NCBI RefSeq assembly: GCF_007120195.1
Contig: NZ_SKOG01000152.1
Span: forward strand, 1-40,278
Source of the DNA: Aquisalimonas sp.
GTDB taxonomy: Bacteria; Pseudomonadota; Gammaproteobacteria; Nitrococcales; Aquisalimonadaceae
Length of the DNA stretch: 40,278 nt
Direction of reading: 5' to 3'
Both the position numbers and the translations under genes were made by a program. The notes beneath the pieces are model-generated. The model worked only from the letters and a program-made list of their open reading frames with translations, was not told the origin of the DNA and made no database searches. Shown piece after piece: positions 8,751 to 17,622 of this stretch (within the stretch, counting starts at the first letter, position 1; every line of letters starts with the position of its first letter).

Positions 8751-9416
8751 ATGTCCGCAGAGCCCGGTAAGCGCGCGGCGGCCGAAGCCGCGCTTCAGTA
8801 CCTCGACGCAGGCAGCGTTATCGGTGTCGGCACGGGCTCGACGGTGAACGTGTTCATAGAGCTGCTTGCCTGGGACAAGGGCCGTGTGCGGGCCGCCGTC
8901 TCCAGCTCCGAGGCGTCCACCCGGCGACTGAAGGACGCCGGTATCGAGACCGTGGACCTCAACACCGCCGGCCCGCTGGATCTGTACGTGGACGGGGCCG
9001 ACGAAGCCACGCGCCACCGGACACTCATCAAGGGCGGCGGCGGCGCGCTGACGCGCGAGATAGTCATCGCCGGCGCCAGCCGCACCTTCGTGTGCATCGC
9101 CGAAGCCAGCAAGCTGGTGGGCCGCCTCGGCGCCTTTCCGCTACCCGTGGAAGTGATCCCCATGGCGCGCAGCTTTGTCGCCCGGGAGATCGTCAAACGC
9201 ATCGGCGGCCGGCCCACGCTGCGCGAGCACGTCACCACGGACAACGGCAATGTGATCCTGGACATCCACCACCTGGGGATTGACGAGCCGGTAAAGATGG
9301 AGCGCACCCTGAACGACATACCGGGTATCGTCACCAACGGGCTTTTCGCCATCCGCCCCGCGGATGTGCTGCTGCTAGGCAGTGCCGAGGGGGTGCAGAC
9401 GCTAAAGCGCGGGTAG
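8751..9416 (+). CDS. rpiA: Ribose-5-phosphate isomerase A
   Basis: Encodes 221 aa, the usual RpiA length. It interconverts ribose 5-phosphate and ribulose 5-phosphate in the pentose phosphate pathway. Diagnostic motifs are G-V-G-T-G-S-T-V (25-32, phosphate loop), D-G-A-D-E (81-85) and K-G-G-G-G-A (94-99). The last two carry the catalytic acid and lysine positions of the family. The start follows a GGGAG site at 8739-8743. It is followed after 46 bases by a small DUF2905 gene on the same strand, which may be co-transcribed. Confidence 0.96.
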   Translation: MSAEPGKRAAAEAALQYLDAGSVIGVGTGSTVNVFIELLAWDKGRVRAAVSSSEASTRRLKDAGIETVDLNTAGPLDLYVDGADEATRHRTLIKGGGGALTREIVIAGASRTFVCIAEASKLVGRLGAFPLPVEVIPMARSFVAREIVKRIGGRPTLREHVTTDNGNVILDIHHLGIDEPVKMERTLNDIPGIVTNGLFAIRPADVLLLGSAEGVQTLKRG

Positions 9417-9462
9417 GGCGATGCGCTTTAGGTGCCTACCCACTGGCGCGAGCACCACGACC

Positions 9463-9663
9463 ATGCAACGCACCCTCATCACAATCGGCCTCATCGTCCT
9501 TGCCGTGGGCCTCCTGTGGCCGTGGATCAGCAAACTCGGCCTGGGCCGACTGCCCGGGGATATCATCATCGAGCGTGACGGGTTTACCGTGTACGTTCCG
9601 ATCACCACCTGCATCCTCATCAGCGTGGTGATCACGGTCATTTTCTGGCTGCTGCGAAGGTAG
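9463..9663 (+). CDS. DUF2905 small membrane protein
   Basis: Encodes 66 aa with two transmembrane helices (about residues 3-22 and 44-63). Between them is the family-typical L-G-R-L-P-G-D-I-I-I-E-R-D-G-F-T-V-Y-V-P-I. This arrangement is the signature of DUF2905, a widespread inner-membrane family of unknown function. The start at 9463 is preferred to the in-frame ATG at 9421, because homologues begin a few residues before the first helix and the upstream 14 residues look non-coding. Confidence 0.85.
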   Translation: MQRTLITIGLIVLAVGLLWPWISKLGLGRLPGDIIIERDGFTVYVPITTCILISVVITVIFWLLRR

Positions 9664-10034
9664 GGCCCAACGCCCTGGAATAATCCCGACTCACGCCGCT
9701 CTGCGTTGCCGCACCGAACACCACGCCAGAGTCACATCTTGCCACCGTTTAACACACGCCGCATGTTGCAATACAACATGGTCTTTGTTGCTCAGCTACA
9801 ACACAAACTTAAAGTAGTTTCTCAGGTATGTTGATTACACGAGACGATTGTAGTACACAGTGGGTGTGGATTATGAAAACACCACCGGGTGGTGCGCGTT
9901 GCAATTTCACAACATGTCCGGGGTGCTTTCGGGTGGTCACACCCACCGGGCCTCGTGGGGGGTCCGGAAGCGGCAGGAAAGCCGGCGACGAACCCACGCC
10001 ACTACCACACAAGAATCCTTAGGGGAATGCATCC
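9664..10034. promoter_or_regulatory. Long structured upstream region of the porin gene
   Basis: A 371-base gap with no convincing gene. It contains a perfect inverted repeat CATGTTG-N5-CAACATG (9762-9780), which looks like a repressor or activator site. An AT-rich stretch (9770-9860) follows that could hold the promoter. Two hairpins lie in the presumed leader: CACCAC-CGG-GTGGTG (9880-9894) and GGGTG-N4-CACCC (9931-9944). AGGGGA at 10021-10026 is the likely ribosome-binding site of the porin. The -35/-10 pair cannot be fixed by eye. Confidence 0.5.
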
Positions 10035-11270
10035 ATGAAAAAGACAACCTCAGCTTTGGCCCTGGCCGCCTTGGTCGGCAGCCCGGCGGCCGCAATGGCA
10101 ACCGTTGAGTTCGGTGGCGATTTCGATGCGCGTTATGTCGTCGCCCAAGATGGGGATAGAACAGCGGATGGGGATGACGACAAGCGCAAGGGCTTCCAAC
10201 AACGCATCCGCTTGCAGGCCGATTTCGAGGCCGATGGCGGCGTCTCCCTCCACACCCGGTTGAACCTGTTCAACGACCGCTGGACCGGTGACGCCTCCGG
10301 TAACACGAGCGAGCTGGACGAGCAGCCGTTCACCACAGTCGCACGCGACCACCGCAACGTGGCGCTGGACTATGGCTACGTCACCATGCCGCTGGCCGGC
10401 GGCACCCTGAGTATCGGCCGCATGATCTCCAACTGGCAGTTCAACCTGACCACAAGCGACGATCGCCGCGACCGCATCGCCTACGTGGCACCGCTGGGCG
10501 GCGGCCATACCGGTATCCTGCAGTACGACCGCCGGCAGGCGGCACCGGAGTCCGAGGGCAGCAGCGCCCTGGACGGCAACCAGGTCAATCTCGCCTTTCT
10601 AGGGCCGTTGGCGGCCGGCGCGAGCTACGGCTTCCTGGTCGCCCAGTGGGACGCCGGCAGCAGTGGCGCCGGTGCAGAGGGTCACGCCCTTCGCGGCGCC
10701 ACCCTGGTCGCCCCCTATATCGAGGGTGAGGCCGGCGACTTCGATTACCGCGTCGGCGGCCACTATATCGGCGGCAGCCGCGGTGGGGCGTTCACTGAGG
10801 ACACCTTTGTTGCCTATGTGGCCGGCGGCTTCCAGATGACGCCGGAGTTCAAGCTGGACGGCCAGGTCCTTCACGCCGAGGACGGCACGCTCATTGCCGG
10901 CGGCTACGACACGTTTTCCAGCATGATCCACAACAGCCTCGACCATGACCAGTCCGGGATCCGTGTCGACGACCTGAACCTGGGAGGCAGCGGCACCGAG
11001 GCGCAGAGTGGCTGGAGCCGAACCCTAGTCGCCGCCCGCGGCACTTTCGAGATGATGGACTGGACGTTCATCGGCGCCCTCGGCTGGGTCGATTACGACA
11101 ACGACGACGCCAGCGAGGACATCTTCTTCGCCGACGCCCAGGCGCACTACCAGCTCACCCCCTCGACCCGGGTTTTCGGCACCGCCGGTTACGCCGAGGC
11201 CGACGACGGTGAGGTCTTCGACCGGGATAACTACTGGGCCACCAGCCTCAACGTCAACGTCTTGTTCTGA
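10035..11270 (+). CDS. Outer-membrane porin-like beta-barrel protein
   Basis: Encodes 411 aa. A signal peptide (MKKTTSALALAALVGSPAAAMA) is followed by alternating hydrophobic/polar segments rich in Gly, Asp and aromatic residues, and a terminal phenylalanine (...N-V-N-V-L-F) as required for Bam-dependent insertion. The pattern fits general porin or carbohydrate-porin-like proteins of the outer membrane; ion or solute selectivity is not readable. The mature part is highly acidic, as is common in halophiles. It appears to be a single-gene transcript with its own long leader and a terminator-like hairpin just downstream. Confidence 0.8.
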   Translation: MKKTTSALALAALVGSPAAAMATVEFGGDFDARYVVAQDGDRTADGDDDKRKGFQQRIRLQADFEADGGVSLHTRLNLFNDRWTGDASGNTSELDEQPFTTVARDHRNVALDYGYVTMPLAGGTLSIGRMISNWQFNLTTSDDRRDRIAYVAPLGGGHTGILQYDRRQAAPESEGSSALDGNQVNLAFLGPLAAGASYGFLVAQWDAGSSGAGAEGHALRGATLVAPYIEGEAGDFDYRVGGHYIGGSRGGAFTEDTFVAYVAGGFQMTPEFKLDGQVLHAEDGTLIAGGYDTFSSMIHNSLDHDQSGIRVDDLNLGGSGTEAQSGWSRTLVAARGTFEMMDWTFIGALGWVDYDNDDASEDIFFADAQAHYQLTPSTRVFGTAGYAEADDGEVFDRDNYWATSLNVNVLF

Positions 11271-11294
11271 TCACCTGACCCGCGGTGGGTTGGC

Positions 11295-11317
11295 AAGGGC
11301 GCCTGCGGGCGCCCTTT
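11295..11317 (+). terminator. Terminator hairpin after the porin gene
   Basis: AAGGGCGCC (11295-11303) pairs perfectly with GGCGCCCTT (11308-11316) across a TGCG loop, 25 bases after the porin stop codon. The following T run is short, so efficiency is uncertain. Confidence 0.65.
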
Positions 11318-11392
11318 ACTATTGAGCGGCCTTGCCGCCTCGCCTGGCGTTGCACTCAACTGTGTTTCTTAAGGCCGCATGAGCGCGCGCCA

Positions 11393-11421
11393 TTGCCTCC
11401 GCCGGCACGGTTTCCTATGCT
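11393..11421 (+). promoter_or_regulatory. Candidate sigma-70 promoter of the 11458 lipoprotein gene
   Basis: TTGCCT (11393-11398) and TATGCT (11416-11421) are spaced by 17 bases, about 37 bases before the start codon and beyond the porin terminator. Confidence 0.5.
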
Positions 11422-11457
11422 GCTCTTCCTGATGATTGACCTTGCCTGGAGCTTCCC

Positions 11458-12417
11458 ATGACGCAACACCCCGCCGTTATCTACGGCTCACTGACGCTCG
11501 CCGCCGCGCTGCTCGCGGGCTGTGCGTCCAATGGCCTCGACGACGAGACCCAGGAACGCTACCGCAAAGCCTTCGGCCAGGAGCACGAAGACTGGTCCGA
11601 CCGGCCAAGCCTGTTCAGGGAACTCTTCGGCAAGGAGGATGGCGCTGTCTCAGCGGACGAGGCGCGCATCGCGGAGCTCGAAGCAGCCGTCCGTGAGCTC
11701 GAAGGCGAGCGCAGCGCGCGCACTGGTGAGCGGGAGCGTGCCGAGACCGATTCCCCGCGACCGCGTGTCGGCCTGCTGCTGGAGGGCAACAGCGACGCCT
11801 TGGCCAGAGCATTTCGGGAGGTCTCGCCAGACCACCCGGTGGTGCTGCTCGATGACGCCGCGACGCGCACCGCTCTGGAGGAGGCCGACTGTGACGCGCA
11901 GGACCTCTCGGCGTGCGCCGAATCCCTTGCCCTCTACCCGGGGCTGCGCACGGTTCTCTCCGTGGAGTCGCGCGGCCAGGAGCTGAGCTGGTCCAGCTAC
12001 GACGTTGCCCTGGATTACGCGCACACCGAGCGGACCAGCGAACTCCCAACCGTGGATGACAACGTCCCTGACGGCGCCTACCGCGCCTTTGCCGACCAGG
12101 CCTTGATCGCCACCCTAGACCGTCTGGACGCAGCACCTTGGCACGCCCGGGCCTTCGCGGAAGAGGGCGACGGCTGGGCGATTAACGCCGGGCGCGATGC
12201 CGGCCTGGAAGAAGGCCAGGAACTGCGCGTGCGCGGCGCCCCCAACACCATCCGCAACCCCAGCGACCGCCCCGTAGCCTGGCGCCCCGGCAGGCTCAAG
12301 GGCACGGTCAAGGTGATTGAGTTTGCCGGCGATAATGTCGCCCTCGTGCGTCTCGTCGATGGCGAGGGACCGGGCGAGGGTGATGTGCTGATGGTGAAGG
12401 ATGAGGACGCGACGTAA
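11458..12417 (+). CDS. Putative lipoprotein with CsgG/FlgT-like features
   Basis: Encodes 319 aa. The lipoprotein signal ends in L-L-A-G-C (Cys22). A charged, probably helical stretch follows (about residues 66-95, rich in Glu/Arg/Ala). Then comes an alpha/beta region starting R-P-R-V-G-L-L-L-E, with paired cysteines near D-C-D-A-Q-D-L-S-A-C-A. The C-terminal part, W-A-I-N-A-G-R-D-A-G-L-E-E-G-Q and G-T-V-K-V-I-E-F-A-G-D-N-V-A-L-V-R-L, resembles the C-terminal domain of FlgT-like proteins, and the middle resembles CsgG/LpoB-type folds. That resemblance is by eye and weak, so I assign no function. The start follows GGAG (11448-11451). No flagellar or cell-wall gene is adjacent. Confidence 0.7.
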   Translation: MTQHPAVIYGSLTLAAALLAGCASNGLDDETQERYRKAFGQEHEDWSDRPSLFRELFGKEDGAVSADEARIAELEAAVRELEGERSARTGERERAETDSPRPRVGLLLEGNSDALARAFREVSPDHPVVLLDDAATRTALEEADCDAQDLSACAESLALYPGLRTVLSVESRGQELSWSSYDVALDYAHTERTSELPTVDDNVPDGAYRAFADQALIATLDRLDAAPWHARAFAEEGDGWAINAGRDAGLEEGQELRVRGAPNTIRNPSDRPVAWRPGRLKGTVKVIEFAGDNVALVRLVDGEGPGEGDVLMVKDEDAT

Positions 12418-12479
12418 GTCACGCTAACCACCTCGCAGATCAATACTGCAACAAGCGGCGCTGAAGAACTCCAGGTTGA

Positions 12480-13736
12480 TCAGCGCTTCATCGCTTCGAA
12501 GAATTCGCTGTTCATCTTGGTGTCCTTGAGCTTATCCAGGACGAATTCGATCGCGGCGACCTCGTCCATGGAATGCAGGACCTTGCGCAGGATCCAGACT
12601 TTCTGCAGCTCGTCGGCGGGCATCAGGAGTTCTTCGCGGCGGGTGCCGGAGCGGTTGATATTGATCGACGGGAAGATGCGCTTCTCGGCGATCCGCCGGT
12701 CCATGTGCACTTCCATGTTGCCGGTGCCCTTGAACTCCTCGTAGATGACGTCGTCCATGCGCGAGCCGGTCTCTACCAGCGCCGTGGCCAGGATCGTCAG
12801 GCTGCCCCCTTCTTCCACGTTGCGGGCGGCGCCGAAGAAGCGCTTAGGCCGGTGCAGGGCGTTGGCGTCCACACCGCCGGTGAGCACCTTGCCGGAAGAG
12901 GGCACCACGGTATTGTAAGCGCGGGCCAGGCGAGTGATGGAGTCGAGCAGGATGACCACATCATGCTTGTGCTCGACCATGCGCTTGGCTTTCTCGATGA
13001 CCATCTCGGCCACCTGGACATGCCGGCTCGCCGGCTCATCGAAGGTGGACGACACCACTTCGCCGCGCACCGAGCGGGCCATCTCGGTGACCTCCTCGGG
13101 CCGCTCGTCGATCAACAGGACGATGACGTAACACTCGGGGTTGTTGGTGGTGATGCTCTGGGCAATGTTCTGCAGCATCATGGTCTTGCCGGCCTTGGGC
13201 GGGGAGACAATCAGCCCGCGTTGCCCCTTGCCGATGGGCGCGCACATATCGATGACGCGCGCCGTGAGGTCCTCGGTGCTGCCGTTGCCCCGTTCGAGGC
13301 GGAAGCGCTCGCGGGAGAACAAGGGCGTGAGATTCTCGAACAGCACCTTGTGCTTGGCGTTCTCCGGCGGCTCGAAGTTGATCTCGCTGACTTTGAGCAG
13401 GGCGAAGTAGCGCTCGCCCTCCTTCGGCGGCCGGATCTTGCCCGCGACCGTGTCGCCCGTGCGCAGGCTGAAGCGCCGGATCTGGCTCGGGGAGACGTAG
13501 ATGTCGTCGGGCCCGGCCAGGTAGGAGCTGTCTGCCGAGCGCAGGAAGCCGAAGCCGTCCTGCAGGATTTCCAGCACCCCGTCGCCATGAATATCCTCAC
13601 CCTTCTTTGCATGGGCCTTGAGGACGGCAAAGATGAGATCCTGCTTGCGCGAACGGGCCATGCCCTCGATTCCGAGCTCCTGGGCCACGTCCAGGAGCTC
13701 CTTGGCGGGCATCTTCTTGAGTTCAGTCAGATTCAT
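12480..13736 (-). CDS. rho: Transcription termination factor Rho
   Basis: Encodes 418 aa, the standard Rho length. The N-terminal helix bundle begins M-N-L-T-E-L-K-K-M. The RNA-binding OSB/cold-shock-like domain carries G-F-G-F-L-R (61-66). The ATPase core has Walker A P-K-A-G-K-T (180-185) and [12 protein letters not shown]. The hexameric helicase ends RNA synthesis at unstructured C-rich sites. It lies downstream of trxA on the same strand, the order known from enterobacteria, with a 281-base leader in between. It converges on the upstream lipoprotein gene. Confidence 0.98.
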   Translation of the reverse strand: MNLTELKKMPAKELLDVAQELGIEGMARSRKQDLIFAVLKAHAKKGEDIHGDGVLEILQDGFGFLRSADSSYLAGPDDIYVSPSQIRRFSLRTGDTVAGKIRPPKEGERYFALLKVSEINFEPPENAKHKVLFENLTPLFSRERFRLERGNGSTEDLTARVIDMCAPIGKGQRGLIVSPPKAGKTMMLQNIAQSITTNNPECYVIVLLIDERPEEVTEMARSVRGEVVSSTFDEPASRHVQVAEMVIEKAKRMVEHKHDVVILLDSITRLARAYNTVVPSSGKVLTGGVDANALHRPKRFFGAARNVEEGGSLTILATALVETGSRMDDVIYEEFKGTGNMEVHMDRRIAEKRIFPSININRSGTRREELLMPADELQKVWILRKVLHSMDEVAAIEFVLDKLKDTKMNSEFFEAMKR

Positions 13737-14017
13737 GGCGTCGTCTAATTAGTGAATGTTGGCTCGGGTTTGCGGGCCAGGCCCTGCCCCGGCGAGAGAT
13801 GCCGGGGTCCTGTCGGTGGCGATCGCACCACGTCTATCATCGCTTGCATATCGGCCGCACGCCCCGCACCGCATCGACGGCCTGTGGGATGCCGCCCCAA
13901 AGTGAGCCTGTGGTGTCCGGCTAAGGGATGGCGCGTTCGCCCGCGCCTGACGATCGCGGGAGCGACCGCCCTGCCGGGTGCCTGGACGCCTGTGCTATGA
14001 CATCCTTTCTTATAGGA
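13737..14017 (-). promoter_or_regulatory. trxA-rho intergenic region / rho leader
   Basis: A 281-base gap without a supported gene. Hairpins visible are CCCCGGC-N7-GCCGGGG (13787-13807) and GGCGCG-N6-CGCGCC (13930-13947). A GGGCC-A-GGCCC palindrome lies near 13774-13784. Long rho leaders are known sites of autoregulation by Rho in enterobacteria; that this leader acts the same way is an inference. Confidence 0.45.
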
Positions 14018-14344
14018 TCAGATATTGCTGTCGATGAACGCTGCGAGTTGAGACTTGGACAGCGCGCCCACCTTGGTGGCTTCCACATTGCCATTCCGGA
14101 ACAGCATGAGCGTCGGGATGCCGCGAATGCCATACTTCGGCGGCGTCTCCGGATTTTCATCAATATTCAGCTTGGCAATCTTCAACCGGCCTTCATAGTC
14201 ATTGGAGACTTCTTCGAGAATCGGCCCAATCATCTTGCACGGGCCGCACCATTCCGCCCAGTAATCTACGAGCACGGGCCTGTCGGCCTGGAGGACCTCC
14301 TGCTCAAAGTTATCGTCCCTTACGTAGGCTATCTCTCCGCTCAC
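14018..14344 (-). CDS. trxA: Thioredoxin 1
   Basis: Encodes 108 aa. The redox centre W-C-G-P-C has cysteines at 33 and 36 in the context [11 protein letters not shown]. The cis-proline motif G-I-P-T-L and the end segment A-L-S-K-S-Q-L are also present. It reduces cytoplasmic protein disulfides and serves enzymes such as ribonucleotide reductase. Length and motifs are standard. A good promoter lies about 130 bases upstream on the same strand, and rho follows. Confidence 0.98.
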   Translation of the reverse strand: MSGEIAYVRDDNFEQEVLQADRPVLVDYWAEWCGPCKMIGPILEEVSNDYEGRLKIAKLNIDENPETPPKYGIRGIPTLMLFRNGNVEATKVGALSKSQLAAFIDSNI

Positions 14345-14749
14345 GGTGACGTGCCTCCAGAGTGCTTGGTTTCGGAGTCTTCCGGAAAAGATCGATCAGT
14401 TGATGGAATGCGAAGCGGGGATTCGCGTTGGGCGCGCTCACTGGCAACGCGGCGGCCGGTTGACTGATAACCGCAACCATAGCCGCGCCAATCCGGCGTG
14501 TCAATCACCCGTCGGCGGATGCCGCGGCCTCAGCGGCTATTGCAAGCACGGCGCAGGGGGCATATTGTGGGCAGTCATGGTGAGGATGCTCAACAAATCA
14601 ATCGAAACACTGCGCGCGCGTGCCTCCTGAGTAGCCACCAAGTGGGCGCCAGCCCGAGCCCGGAGCCAGCAGCTCGACCGGGAGTCCCCGGCAAGCACAA
14701 CGACAAACGTACGGCCCCACGCCGACATGTATCGCCCCGTTAAGCCGAG
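14345..14749. other. Divergent intergenic region between trxA and gspC
   Basis: A 405-base gap that must contain the promoters for trxA (seen, 14476-14504) and for the gsp operon. No convincing sigma-70 boxes are visible on the plus strand before gspC. A reading frame of 94 codons (14346-14630) overlaps the trxA promoter, has no recognisable features and is not called. Confidence 0.5.
14476..14504 (-). promoter_or_regulatory. Strong candidate sigma-70 promoter of trxA
   Basis: On the minus strand TTGACA (14504-14499) is a perfect -35 box. It is followed after exactly 17 bases by TATGGT (14481-14476). The predicted leader to the trxA ATG is roughly 125 bases. Confidence 0.75.
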
Positions 14750-15688
14750 ATGACCGACGTGCCCAGCCTGTTGCCTGGATTGCAATGGAATTCCGATTAT
14801 CTACAGCGCCTCGCTTTGCCGGTGACCGTGGTACTGGTGATCCTGGTGGCGTACAGTGCCGCACGACTGACCTGGGGGCTGATGCCGCCACCGGCGGAAG
14901 ACGTTGCGCCCCCGGCGCCCGCTCCAAGCCAGGCGATGGTGACTCGCGAGGAGACCGCCTCACCGGAGGCCATCGCCCAGTGGCACCTGTTCGGCGAAGC
15001 CGAACCCCTGGATAGCGAGCCACCTGCACGCATTGACGCTCCGGAGACGCGGCTCAACCTTCAGCTCAAGGGGGTGTTCTACAGCCCCGATGCGGCACGT
15101 GCGCAGGCCATCGTCACAACTGGCCGGGACGGGACAAAACAGTACCGCGCCGGGGACTCCATCCGCGGCGGCGGCACCATTGAAGCGATCTACGAGGACC
15201 GCGTCATCCTGCGCCGGGAAGGCGCGTTTGAGACGCTCTCGCTGCCCGGCGAGCGCATCCCCCTAAACCGCCAACTGGCGGACCTTGACCTTGATGGCGG
15301 CAACGGCTCCGCTACTGCGGTAGCTCAGCCGGCCGAGCCGAGCGCCGAAGCGCAGGGGGCGCCCGAACCCGGGGCCGAAGACGCACTGCAGCAGTACCGG
15401 CAACAGCTCATGGATGATCCACGCAGTCTAGCTCAGATGATCAATATGCAGCCGGCCATGGAGGGCGGGGAAATGGTCGGGGTCCGCATTTCCCCGGGCC
15501 AGGAGCCGCAGATCATGGACCTGCTGGGCCTGCAGCCCGATGACGTGGTAACCGCCATCGACGGTACGGCACTGAGCAACCCCAACGACGCCTTCCAGGC
15601 ACTGCAGGGTCTCTCGGCAGATGGACCCATTGAACTGCGCGTGCGTCGCGACGACACGGAACAGACCATGCTGATTGATCTCCACTGA
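14750..15688 (+). CDS. gspC: Type II secretion system protein GspC
   Basis: Encodes 312 aa. A short cytoplasmic start is followed by one transmembrane helix (about residues 21-44). A Pro/Ala-rich linker leads to the homology region (W-H-L-F-G-E-A through L-N-L-Q-L-K-G-V-F-Y-S). A C-terminal PDZ domain (G-V-R-I-S-P-G-Q-E ... L-G-L-Q-P-D-D-V-V-T-A-I-D-G) follows. GspC links the inner-membrane platform to the secretin and helps select substrate. It is first in a 12-gene operon, with gspD starting 13 bases after it. No strong ribosome-binding site is visible at the ATG. Confidence 0.93.
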   Translation: MTDVPSLLPGLQWNSDYLQRLALPVTVVLVILVAYSAARLTWGLMPPPAEDVAPPAPAPSQAMVTREETASPEAIAQWHLFGEAEPLDSEPPARIDAPETRLNLQLKGVFYSPDAARAQAIVTTGRDGTKQYRAGDSIRGGGTIEAIYEDRVILRREGAFETLSLPGERIPLNRQLADLDLDGGNGSATAVAQPAEPSAEAQGAPEPGAEDALQQYRQQLMDDPRSLAQMINMQPAMEGGEMVGVRISPGQEPQIMDLLGLQPDDVVTAIDGTALSNPNDAFQALQGLSADGPIELRVRRDDTEQTMLIDLH

Positions 15689-15701
15689 CAGGGACGCAAC
15701 G

Positions 15702-17621
15702 ATGACAATCTGGCACCAACTGCTGATCACGGCTTTCGCCCTTAGCCTAGCCATGAGTGTCTATGCCGATGACGAGACGGTGGACGTCGAAGACGGCGAC
15801 CAAATCACGCTGAACCTCCAGAACGCGGAAATCACCGCATTGATCAACACTGTTGCCGATATTACCGGGCGGAACTTCATCATTGATCCGCGTGTGCGCG
15901 GGACCGTCACCGTGGTCACCAGCCGCCCCATGGACGAAGACGAACTCTATCGAGTGTTCCTCTCGGTACTGGAAGTTCATGGCTTTGCCACGATCCCCAC
16001 TGGCGATATCATCAAGGTCATCCCCGACGCCAATGCCAAGCAGCTCGGCACAGACGGCGAGCCTGAGGCCCCGGCGGATATCGTCACCGCGGTGATTCCC
16101 GTGGATAACGTCCCGGTCGCGCAGCTGGTGCCCATTCTGCGTCCGTTGGTGCCGCAAAACGGCCACCTGGCGGCCTACCCCCCCACCAATGTGCTGATCG
16201 CCTCGGACCGCGCCGGTAACCTGGAGCGGATTCGTCACCTCGTGGAGCAGGTTGACCGGGCCGGCGATGCGGAAATCGACATCGTCCCCGTGGAGAACGC
16301 CTCGGCCACGGAAGTCGCCCGCATTCTGCGCAGCCTGCAACGTGGCGATGCGGAGGGCGTTCCCGGGCGTGACCTGCAGATCGCCGTCGACGAGCGCACC
16401 GGCAGTATCCTGCTCTCCGGTGAAGAGAACCAGCGCCAGCGCATGCGGCGGTTGATCACTGAACTCGATGAACCCGACGAGGACCAGGGCGACACCCACG
16501 TCATCTATTTGCGCTATGCCCGCGCGGAGGATCTGGTGGATACCCTGACGGGGGTCAGCGAGAACATTCAGCAGCGGCGGGACGCCCAGGAGGGCGACGA
16601 CGCGGCGCCGGTGAGCATCCAGGCGGACGAAGCCACGAACGCACTGATCATCTCCGCGCAGCCGAACATCGTCGACTCCCTGCTCCGGGTCATCGAGCGG
16701 CTGGATATTCGGCGCGCGCAGATCATGGTGGAGGCGGCGATCGCGGAGATCTCCACGGAGCGCGATGCTGAGCGCGGCGTGCAGTGGTTCGTGGATGGCG
16801 GCGAGGAGGGCGCGCTGGGCCTGACGCGCTTCGGCAACATCGGTACCCCCATCGAGAGTCTGCTGACCCTCGACACGGACGCGCCGCAGCTGGGTGATGG
16901 GGTCAGCGCGGTAATTGGGGATCTGGACAGCCGCGTGCAGTTCGGCGCCTTTGTGCGCGCCCTCTCCCAGGACCGCAACACCAACATCCTGTCCACGCCC
17001 TCGCTGGTGACCATGGACAACCAGGAGGCCGAAATCCGGGTGGCGGAGAACCGCCCGTTCGTTACCGGGCAGTTCAGCCAGGAAGGGCGCACGGTGCAGA
17101 ACCCGTTCCAGACCATCTCCCGTGAGGACGTGGGCATCATTCTCAAGATCACCCCGCAGATCAACGAGGGCGATGCCATCCGGCTGGATATCGAGCAGGA
17201 GGCCTCCAATGTGATCGGTCAGACCACCGCGGCCGGCCCCATTACCAACCGGCGCACGATACAGACCAGCGTTCTGGCCGAAGACGGGCAGATCATCGCC
17301 CTGGGCGGACTCATGGACGACGACGTCCAGGAGGAGGAGCAGCGCGTGCCCGGACTGGGCTCCATTCCGTTGCTCGGCGAACTCTTCCGTTACCGCTCCA
17401 CCAGCGAGACCAAGCGCAACTTGATGGTGTTCATGCAGCCGAACATCATCCGCGATCGCGCCATGGCGGACGGGCTCACCGGGCGCAAATACAGTTACAT
17501 GCGTGCCAGGCAGCTGGCGCAACGTGACCGGGACAGCAGCCTGCTGAGTAACCCGAGAACGCCGACGCTGCCGCAGATGGAGCGCCCGGAGCTACCCGTC
17601 CCCTTTAGCAGTAGCCGCTAA
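15702..17621 (+). CDS. gspD: Type II secretion system secretin GspD
   Basis: Encodes 639 aa. A signal peptide (cleavage near V-Y-A-D) is followed by the N0 domain ([14 protein letters not shown]) and N1-N3 repeats. The C-terminal secretin domain contains [15 protein letters not shown]. It forms the outer-membrane channel for folded exoproteins. No extra C-terminal pilotin-binding S domain is obvious: the protein ends shortly after the secretin core with a Pro/Ser-rich tail. The start at 15702 gives a proper signal peptide; the frame opens at 15675 inside gspC. Confidence 0.96.
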   Translation: MTIWHQLLITAFALSLAMSVYADDETVDVEDGDQITLNLQNAEITALINTVADITGRNFIIDPRVRGTVTVVTSRPMDEDELYRVFLSVLEVHGFATIPTGDIIKVIPDANAKQLGTDGEPEAPADIVTAVIPVDNVPVAQLVPILRPLVPQNGHLAAYPPTNVLIASDRAGNLERIRHLVEQVDRAGDAEIDIVPVENASATEVARILRSLQRGDAEGVPGRDLQIAVDERTGSILLSGEENQRQRMRRLITELDEPDEDQGDTHVIYLRYARAEDLVDTLTGVSENIQQRRDAQEGDDAAPVSIQADEATNALIISAQPNIVDSLLRVIERLDIRRAQIMVEAAIAEISTERDAERGVQWFVDGGEEGALGLTRFGNIGTPIESLLTLDTDAPQLGDGVSAVIGDLDSRVQFGAFVRALSQDRNTNILSTPSLVTMDNQEAEIRVAENRPFVTGQFSQEGRTVQNPFQTISREDVGIILKITPQINEGDAIRLDIEQEASNVIGQTTAAGPITNRRTIQTSVLAEDGQIIALGGLMDDDVQEEEQRVPGLGSIPLLGELFRYRSTSETKRNLMVFMQPNIIRDRAMADGLTGRKYSYMRARQLAQRDRDSSLLSNPRTPTLPQMERPELPVPFSSSR

Positions 17622-17622
17622 C

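Noticed and set aside
9828-10022. 64-codon open frame before the porin
   Set aside because: It spans the leader hairpins, has no ribosome-binding site and has no protein-like composition. Treated as untranslated leader.
12573-13748. 391-codon open frame on the plus strand
   Set aside because: Antisense to rho, which is complete and typical.
14346-14630. 94-codon open frame between trxA and gspC
   Set aside because: It crosses the strong trxA promoter and has no ribosome-binding site or motif.
15747-17522. 591-codon open frame on the minus strand
   Set aside because: Antisense to gspD. High GC leaves long spurious frames; no protein motifs are seen.
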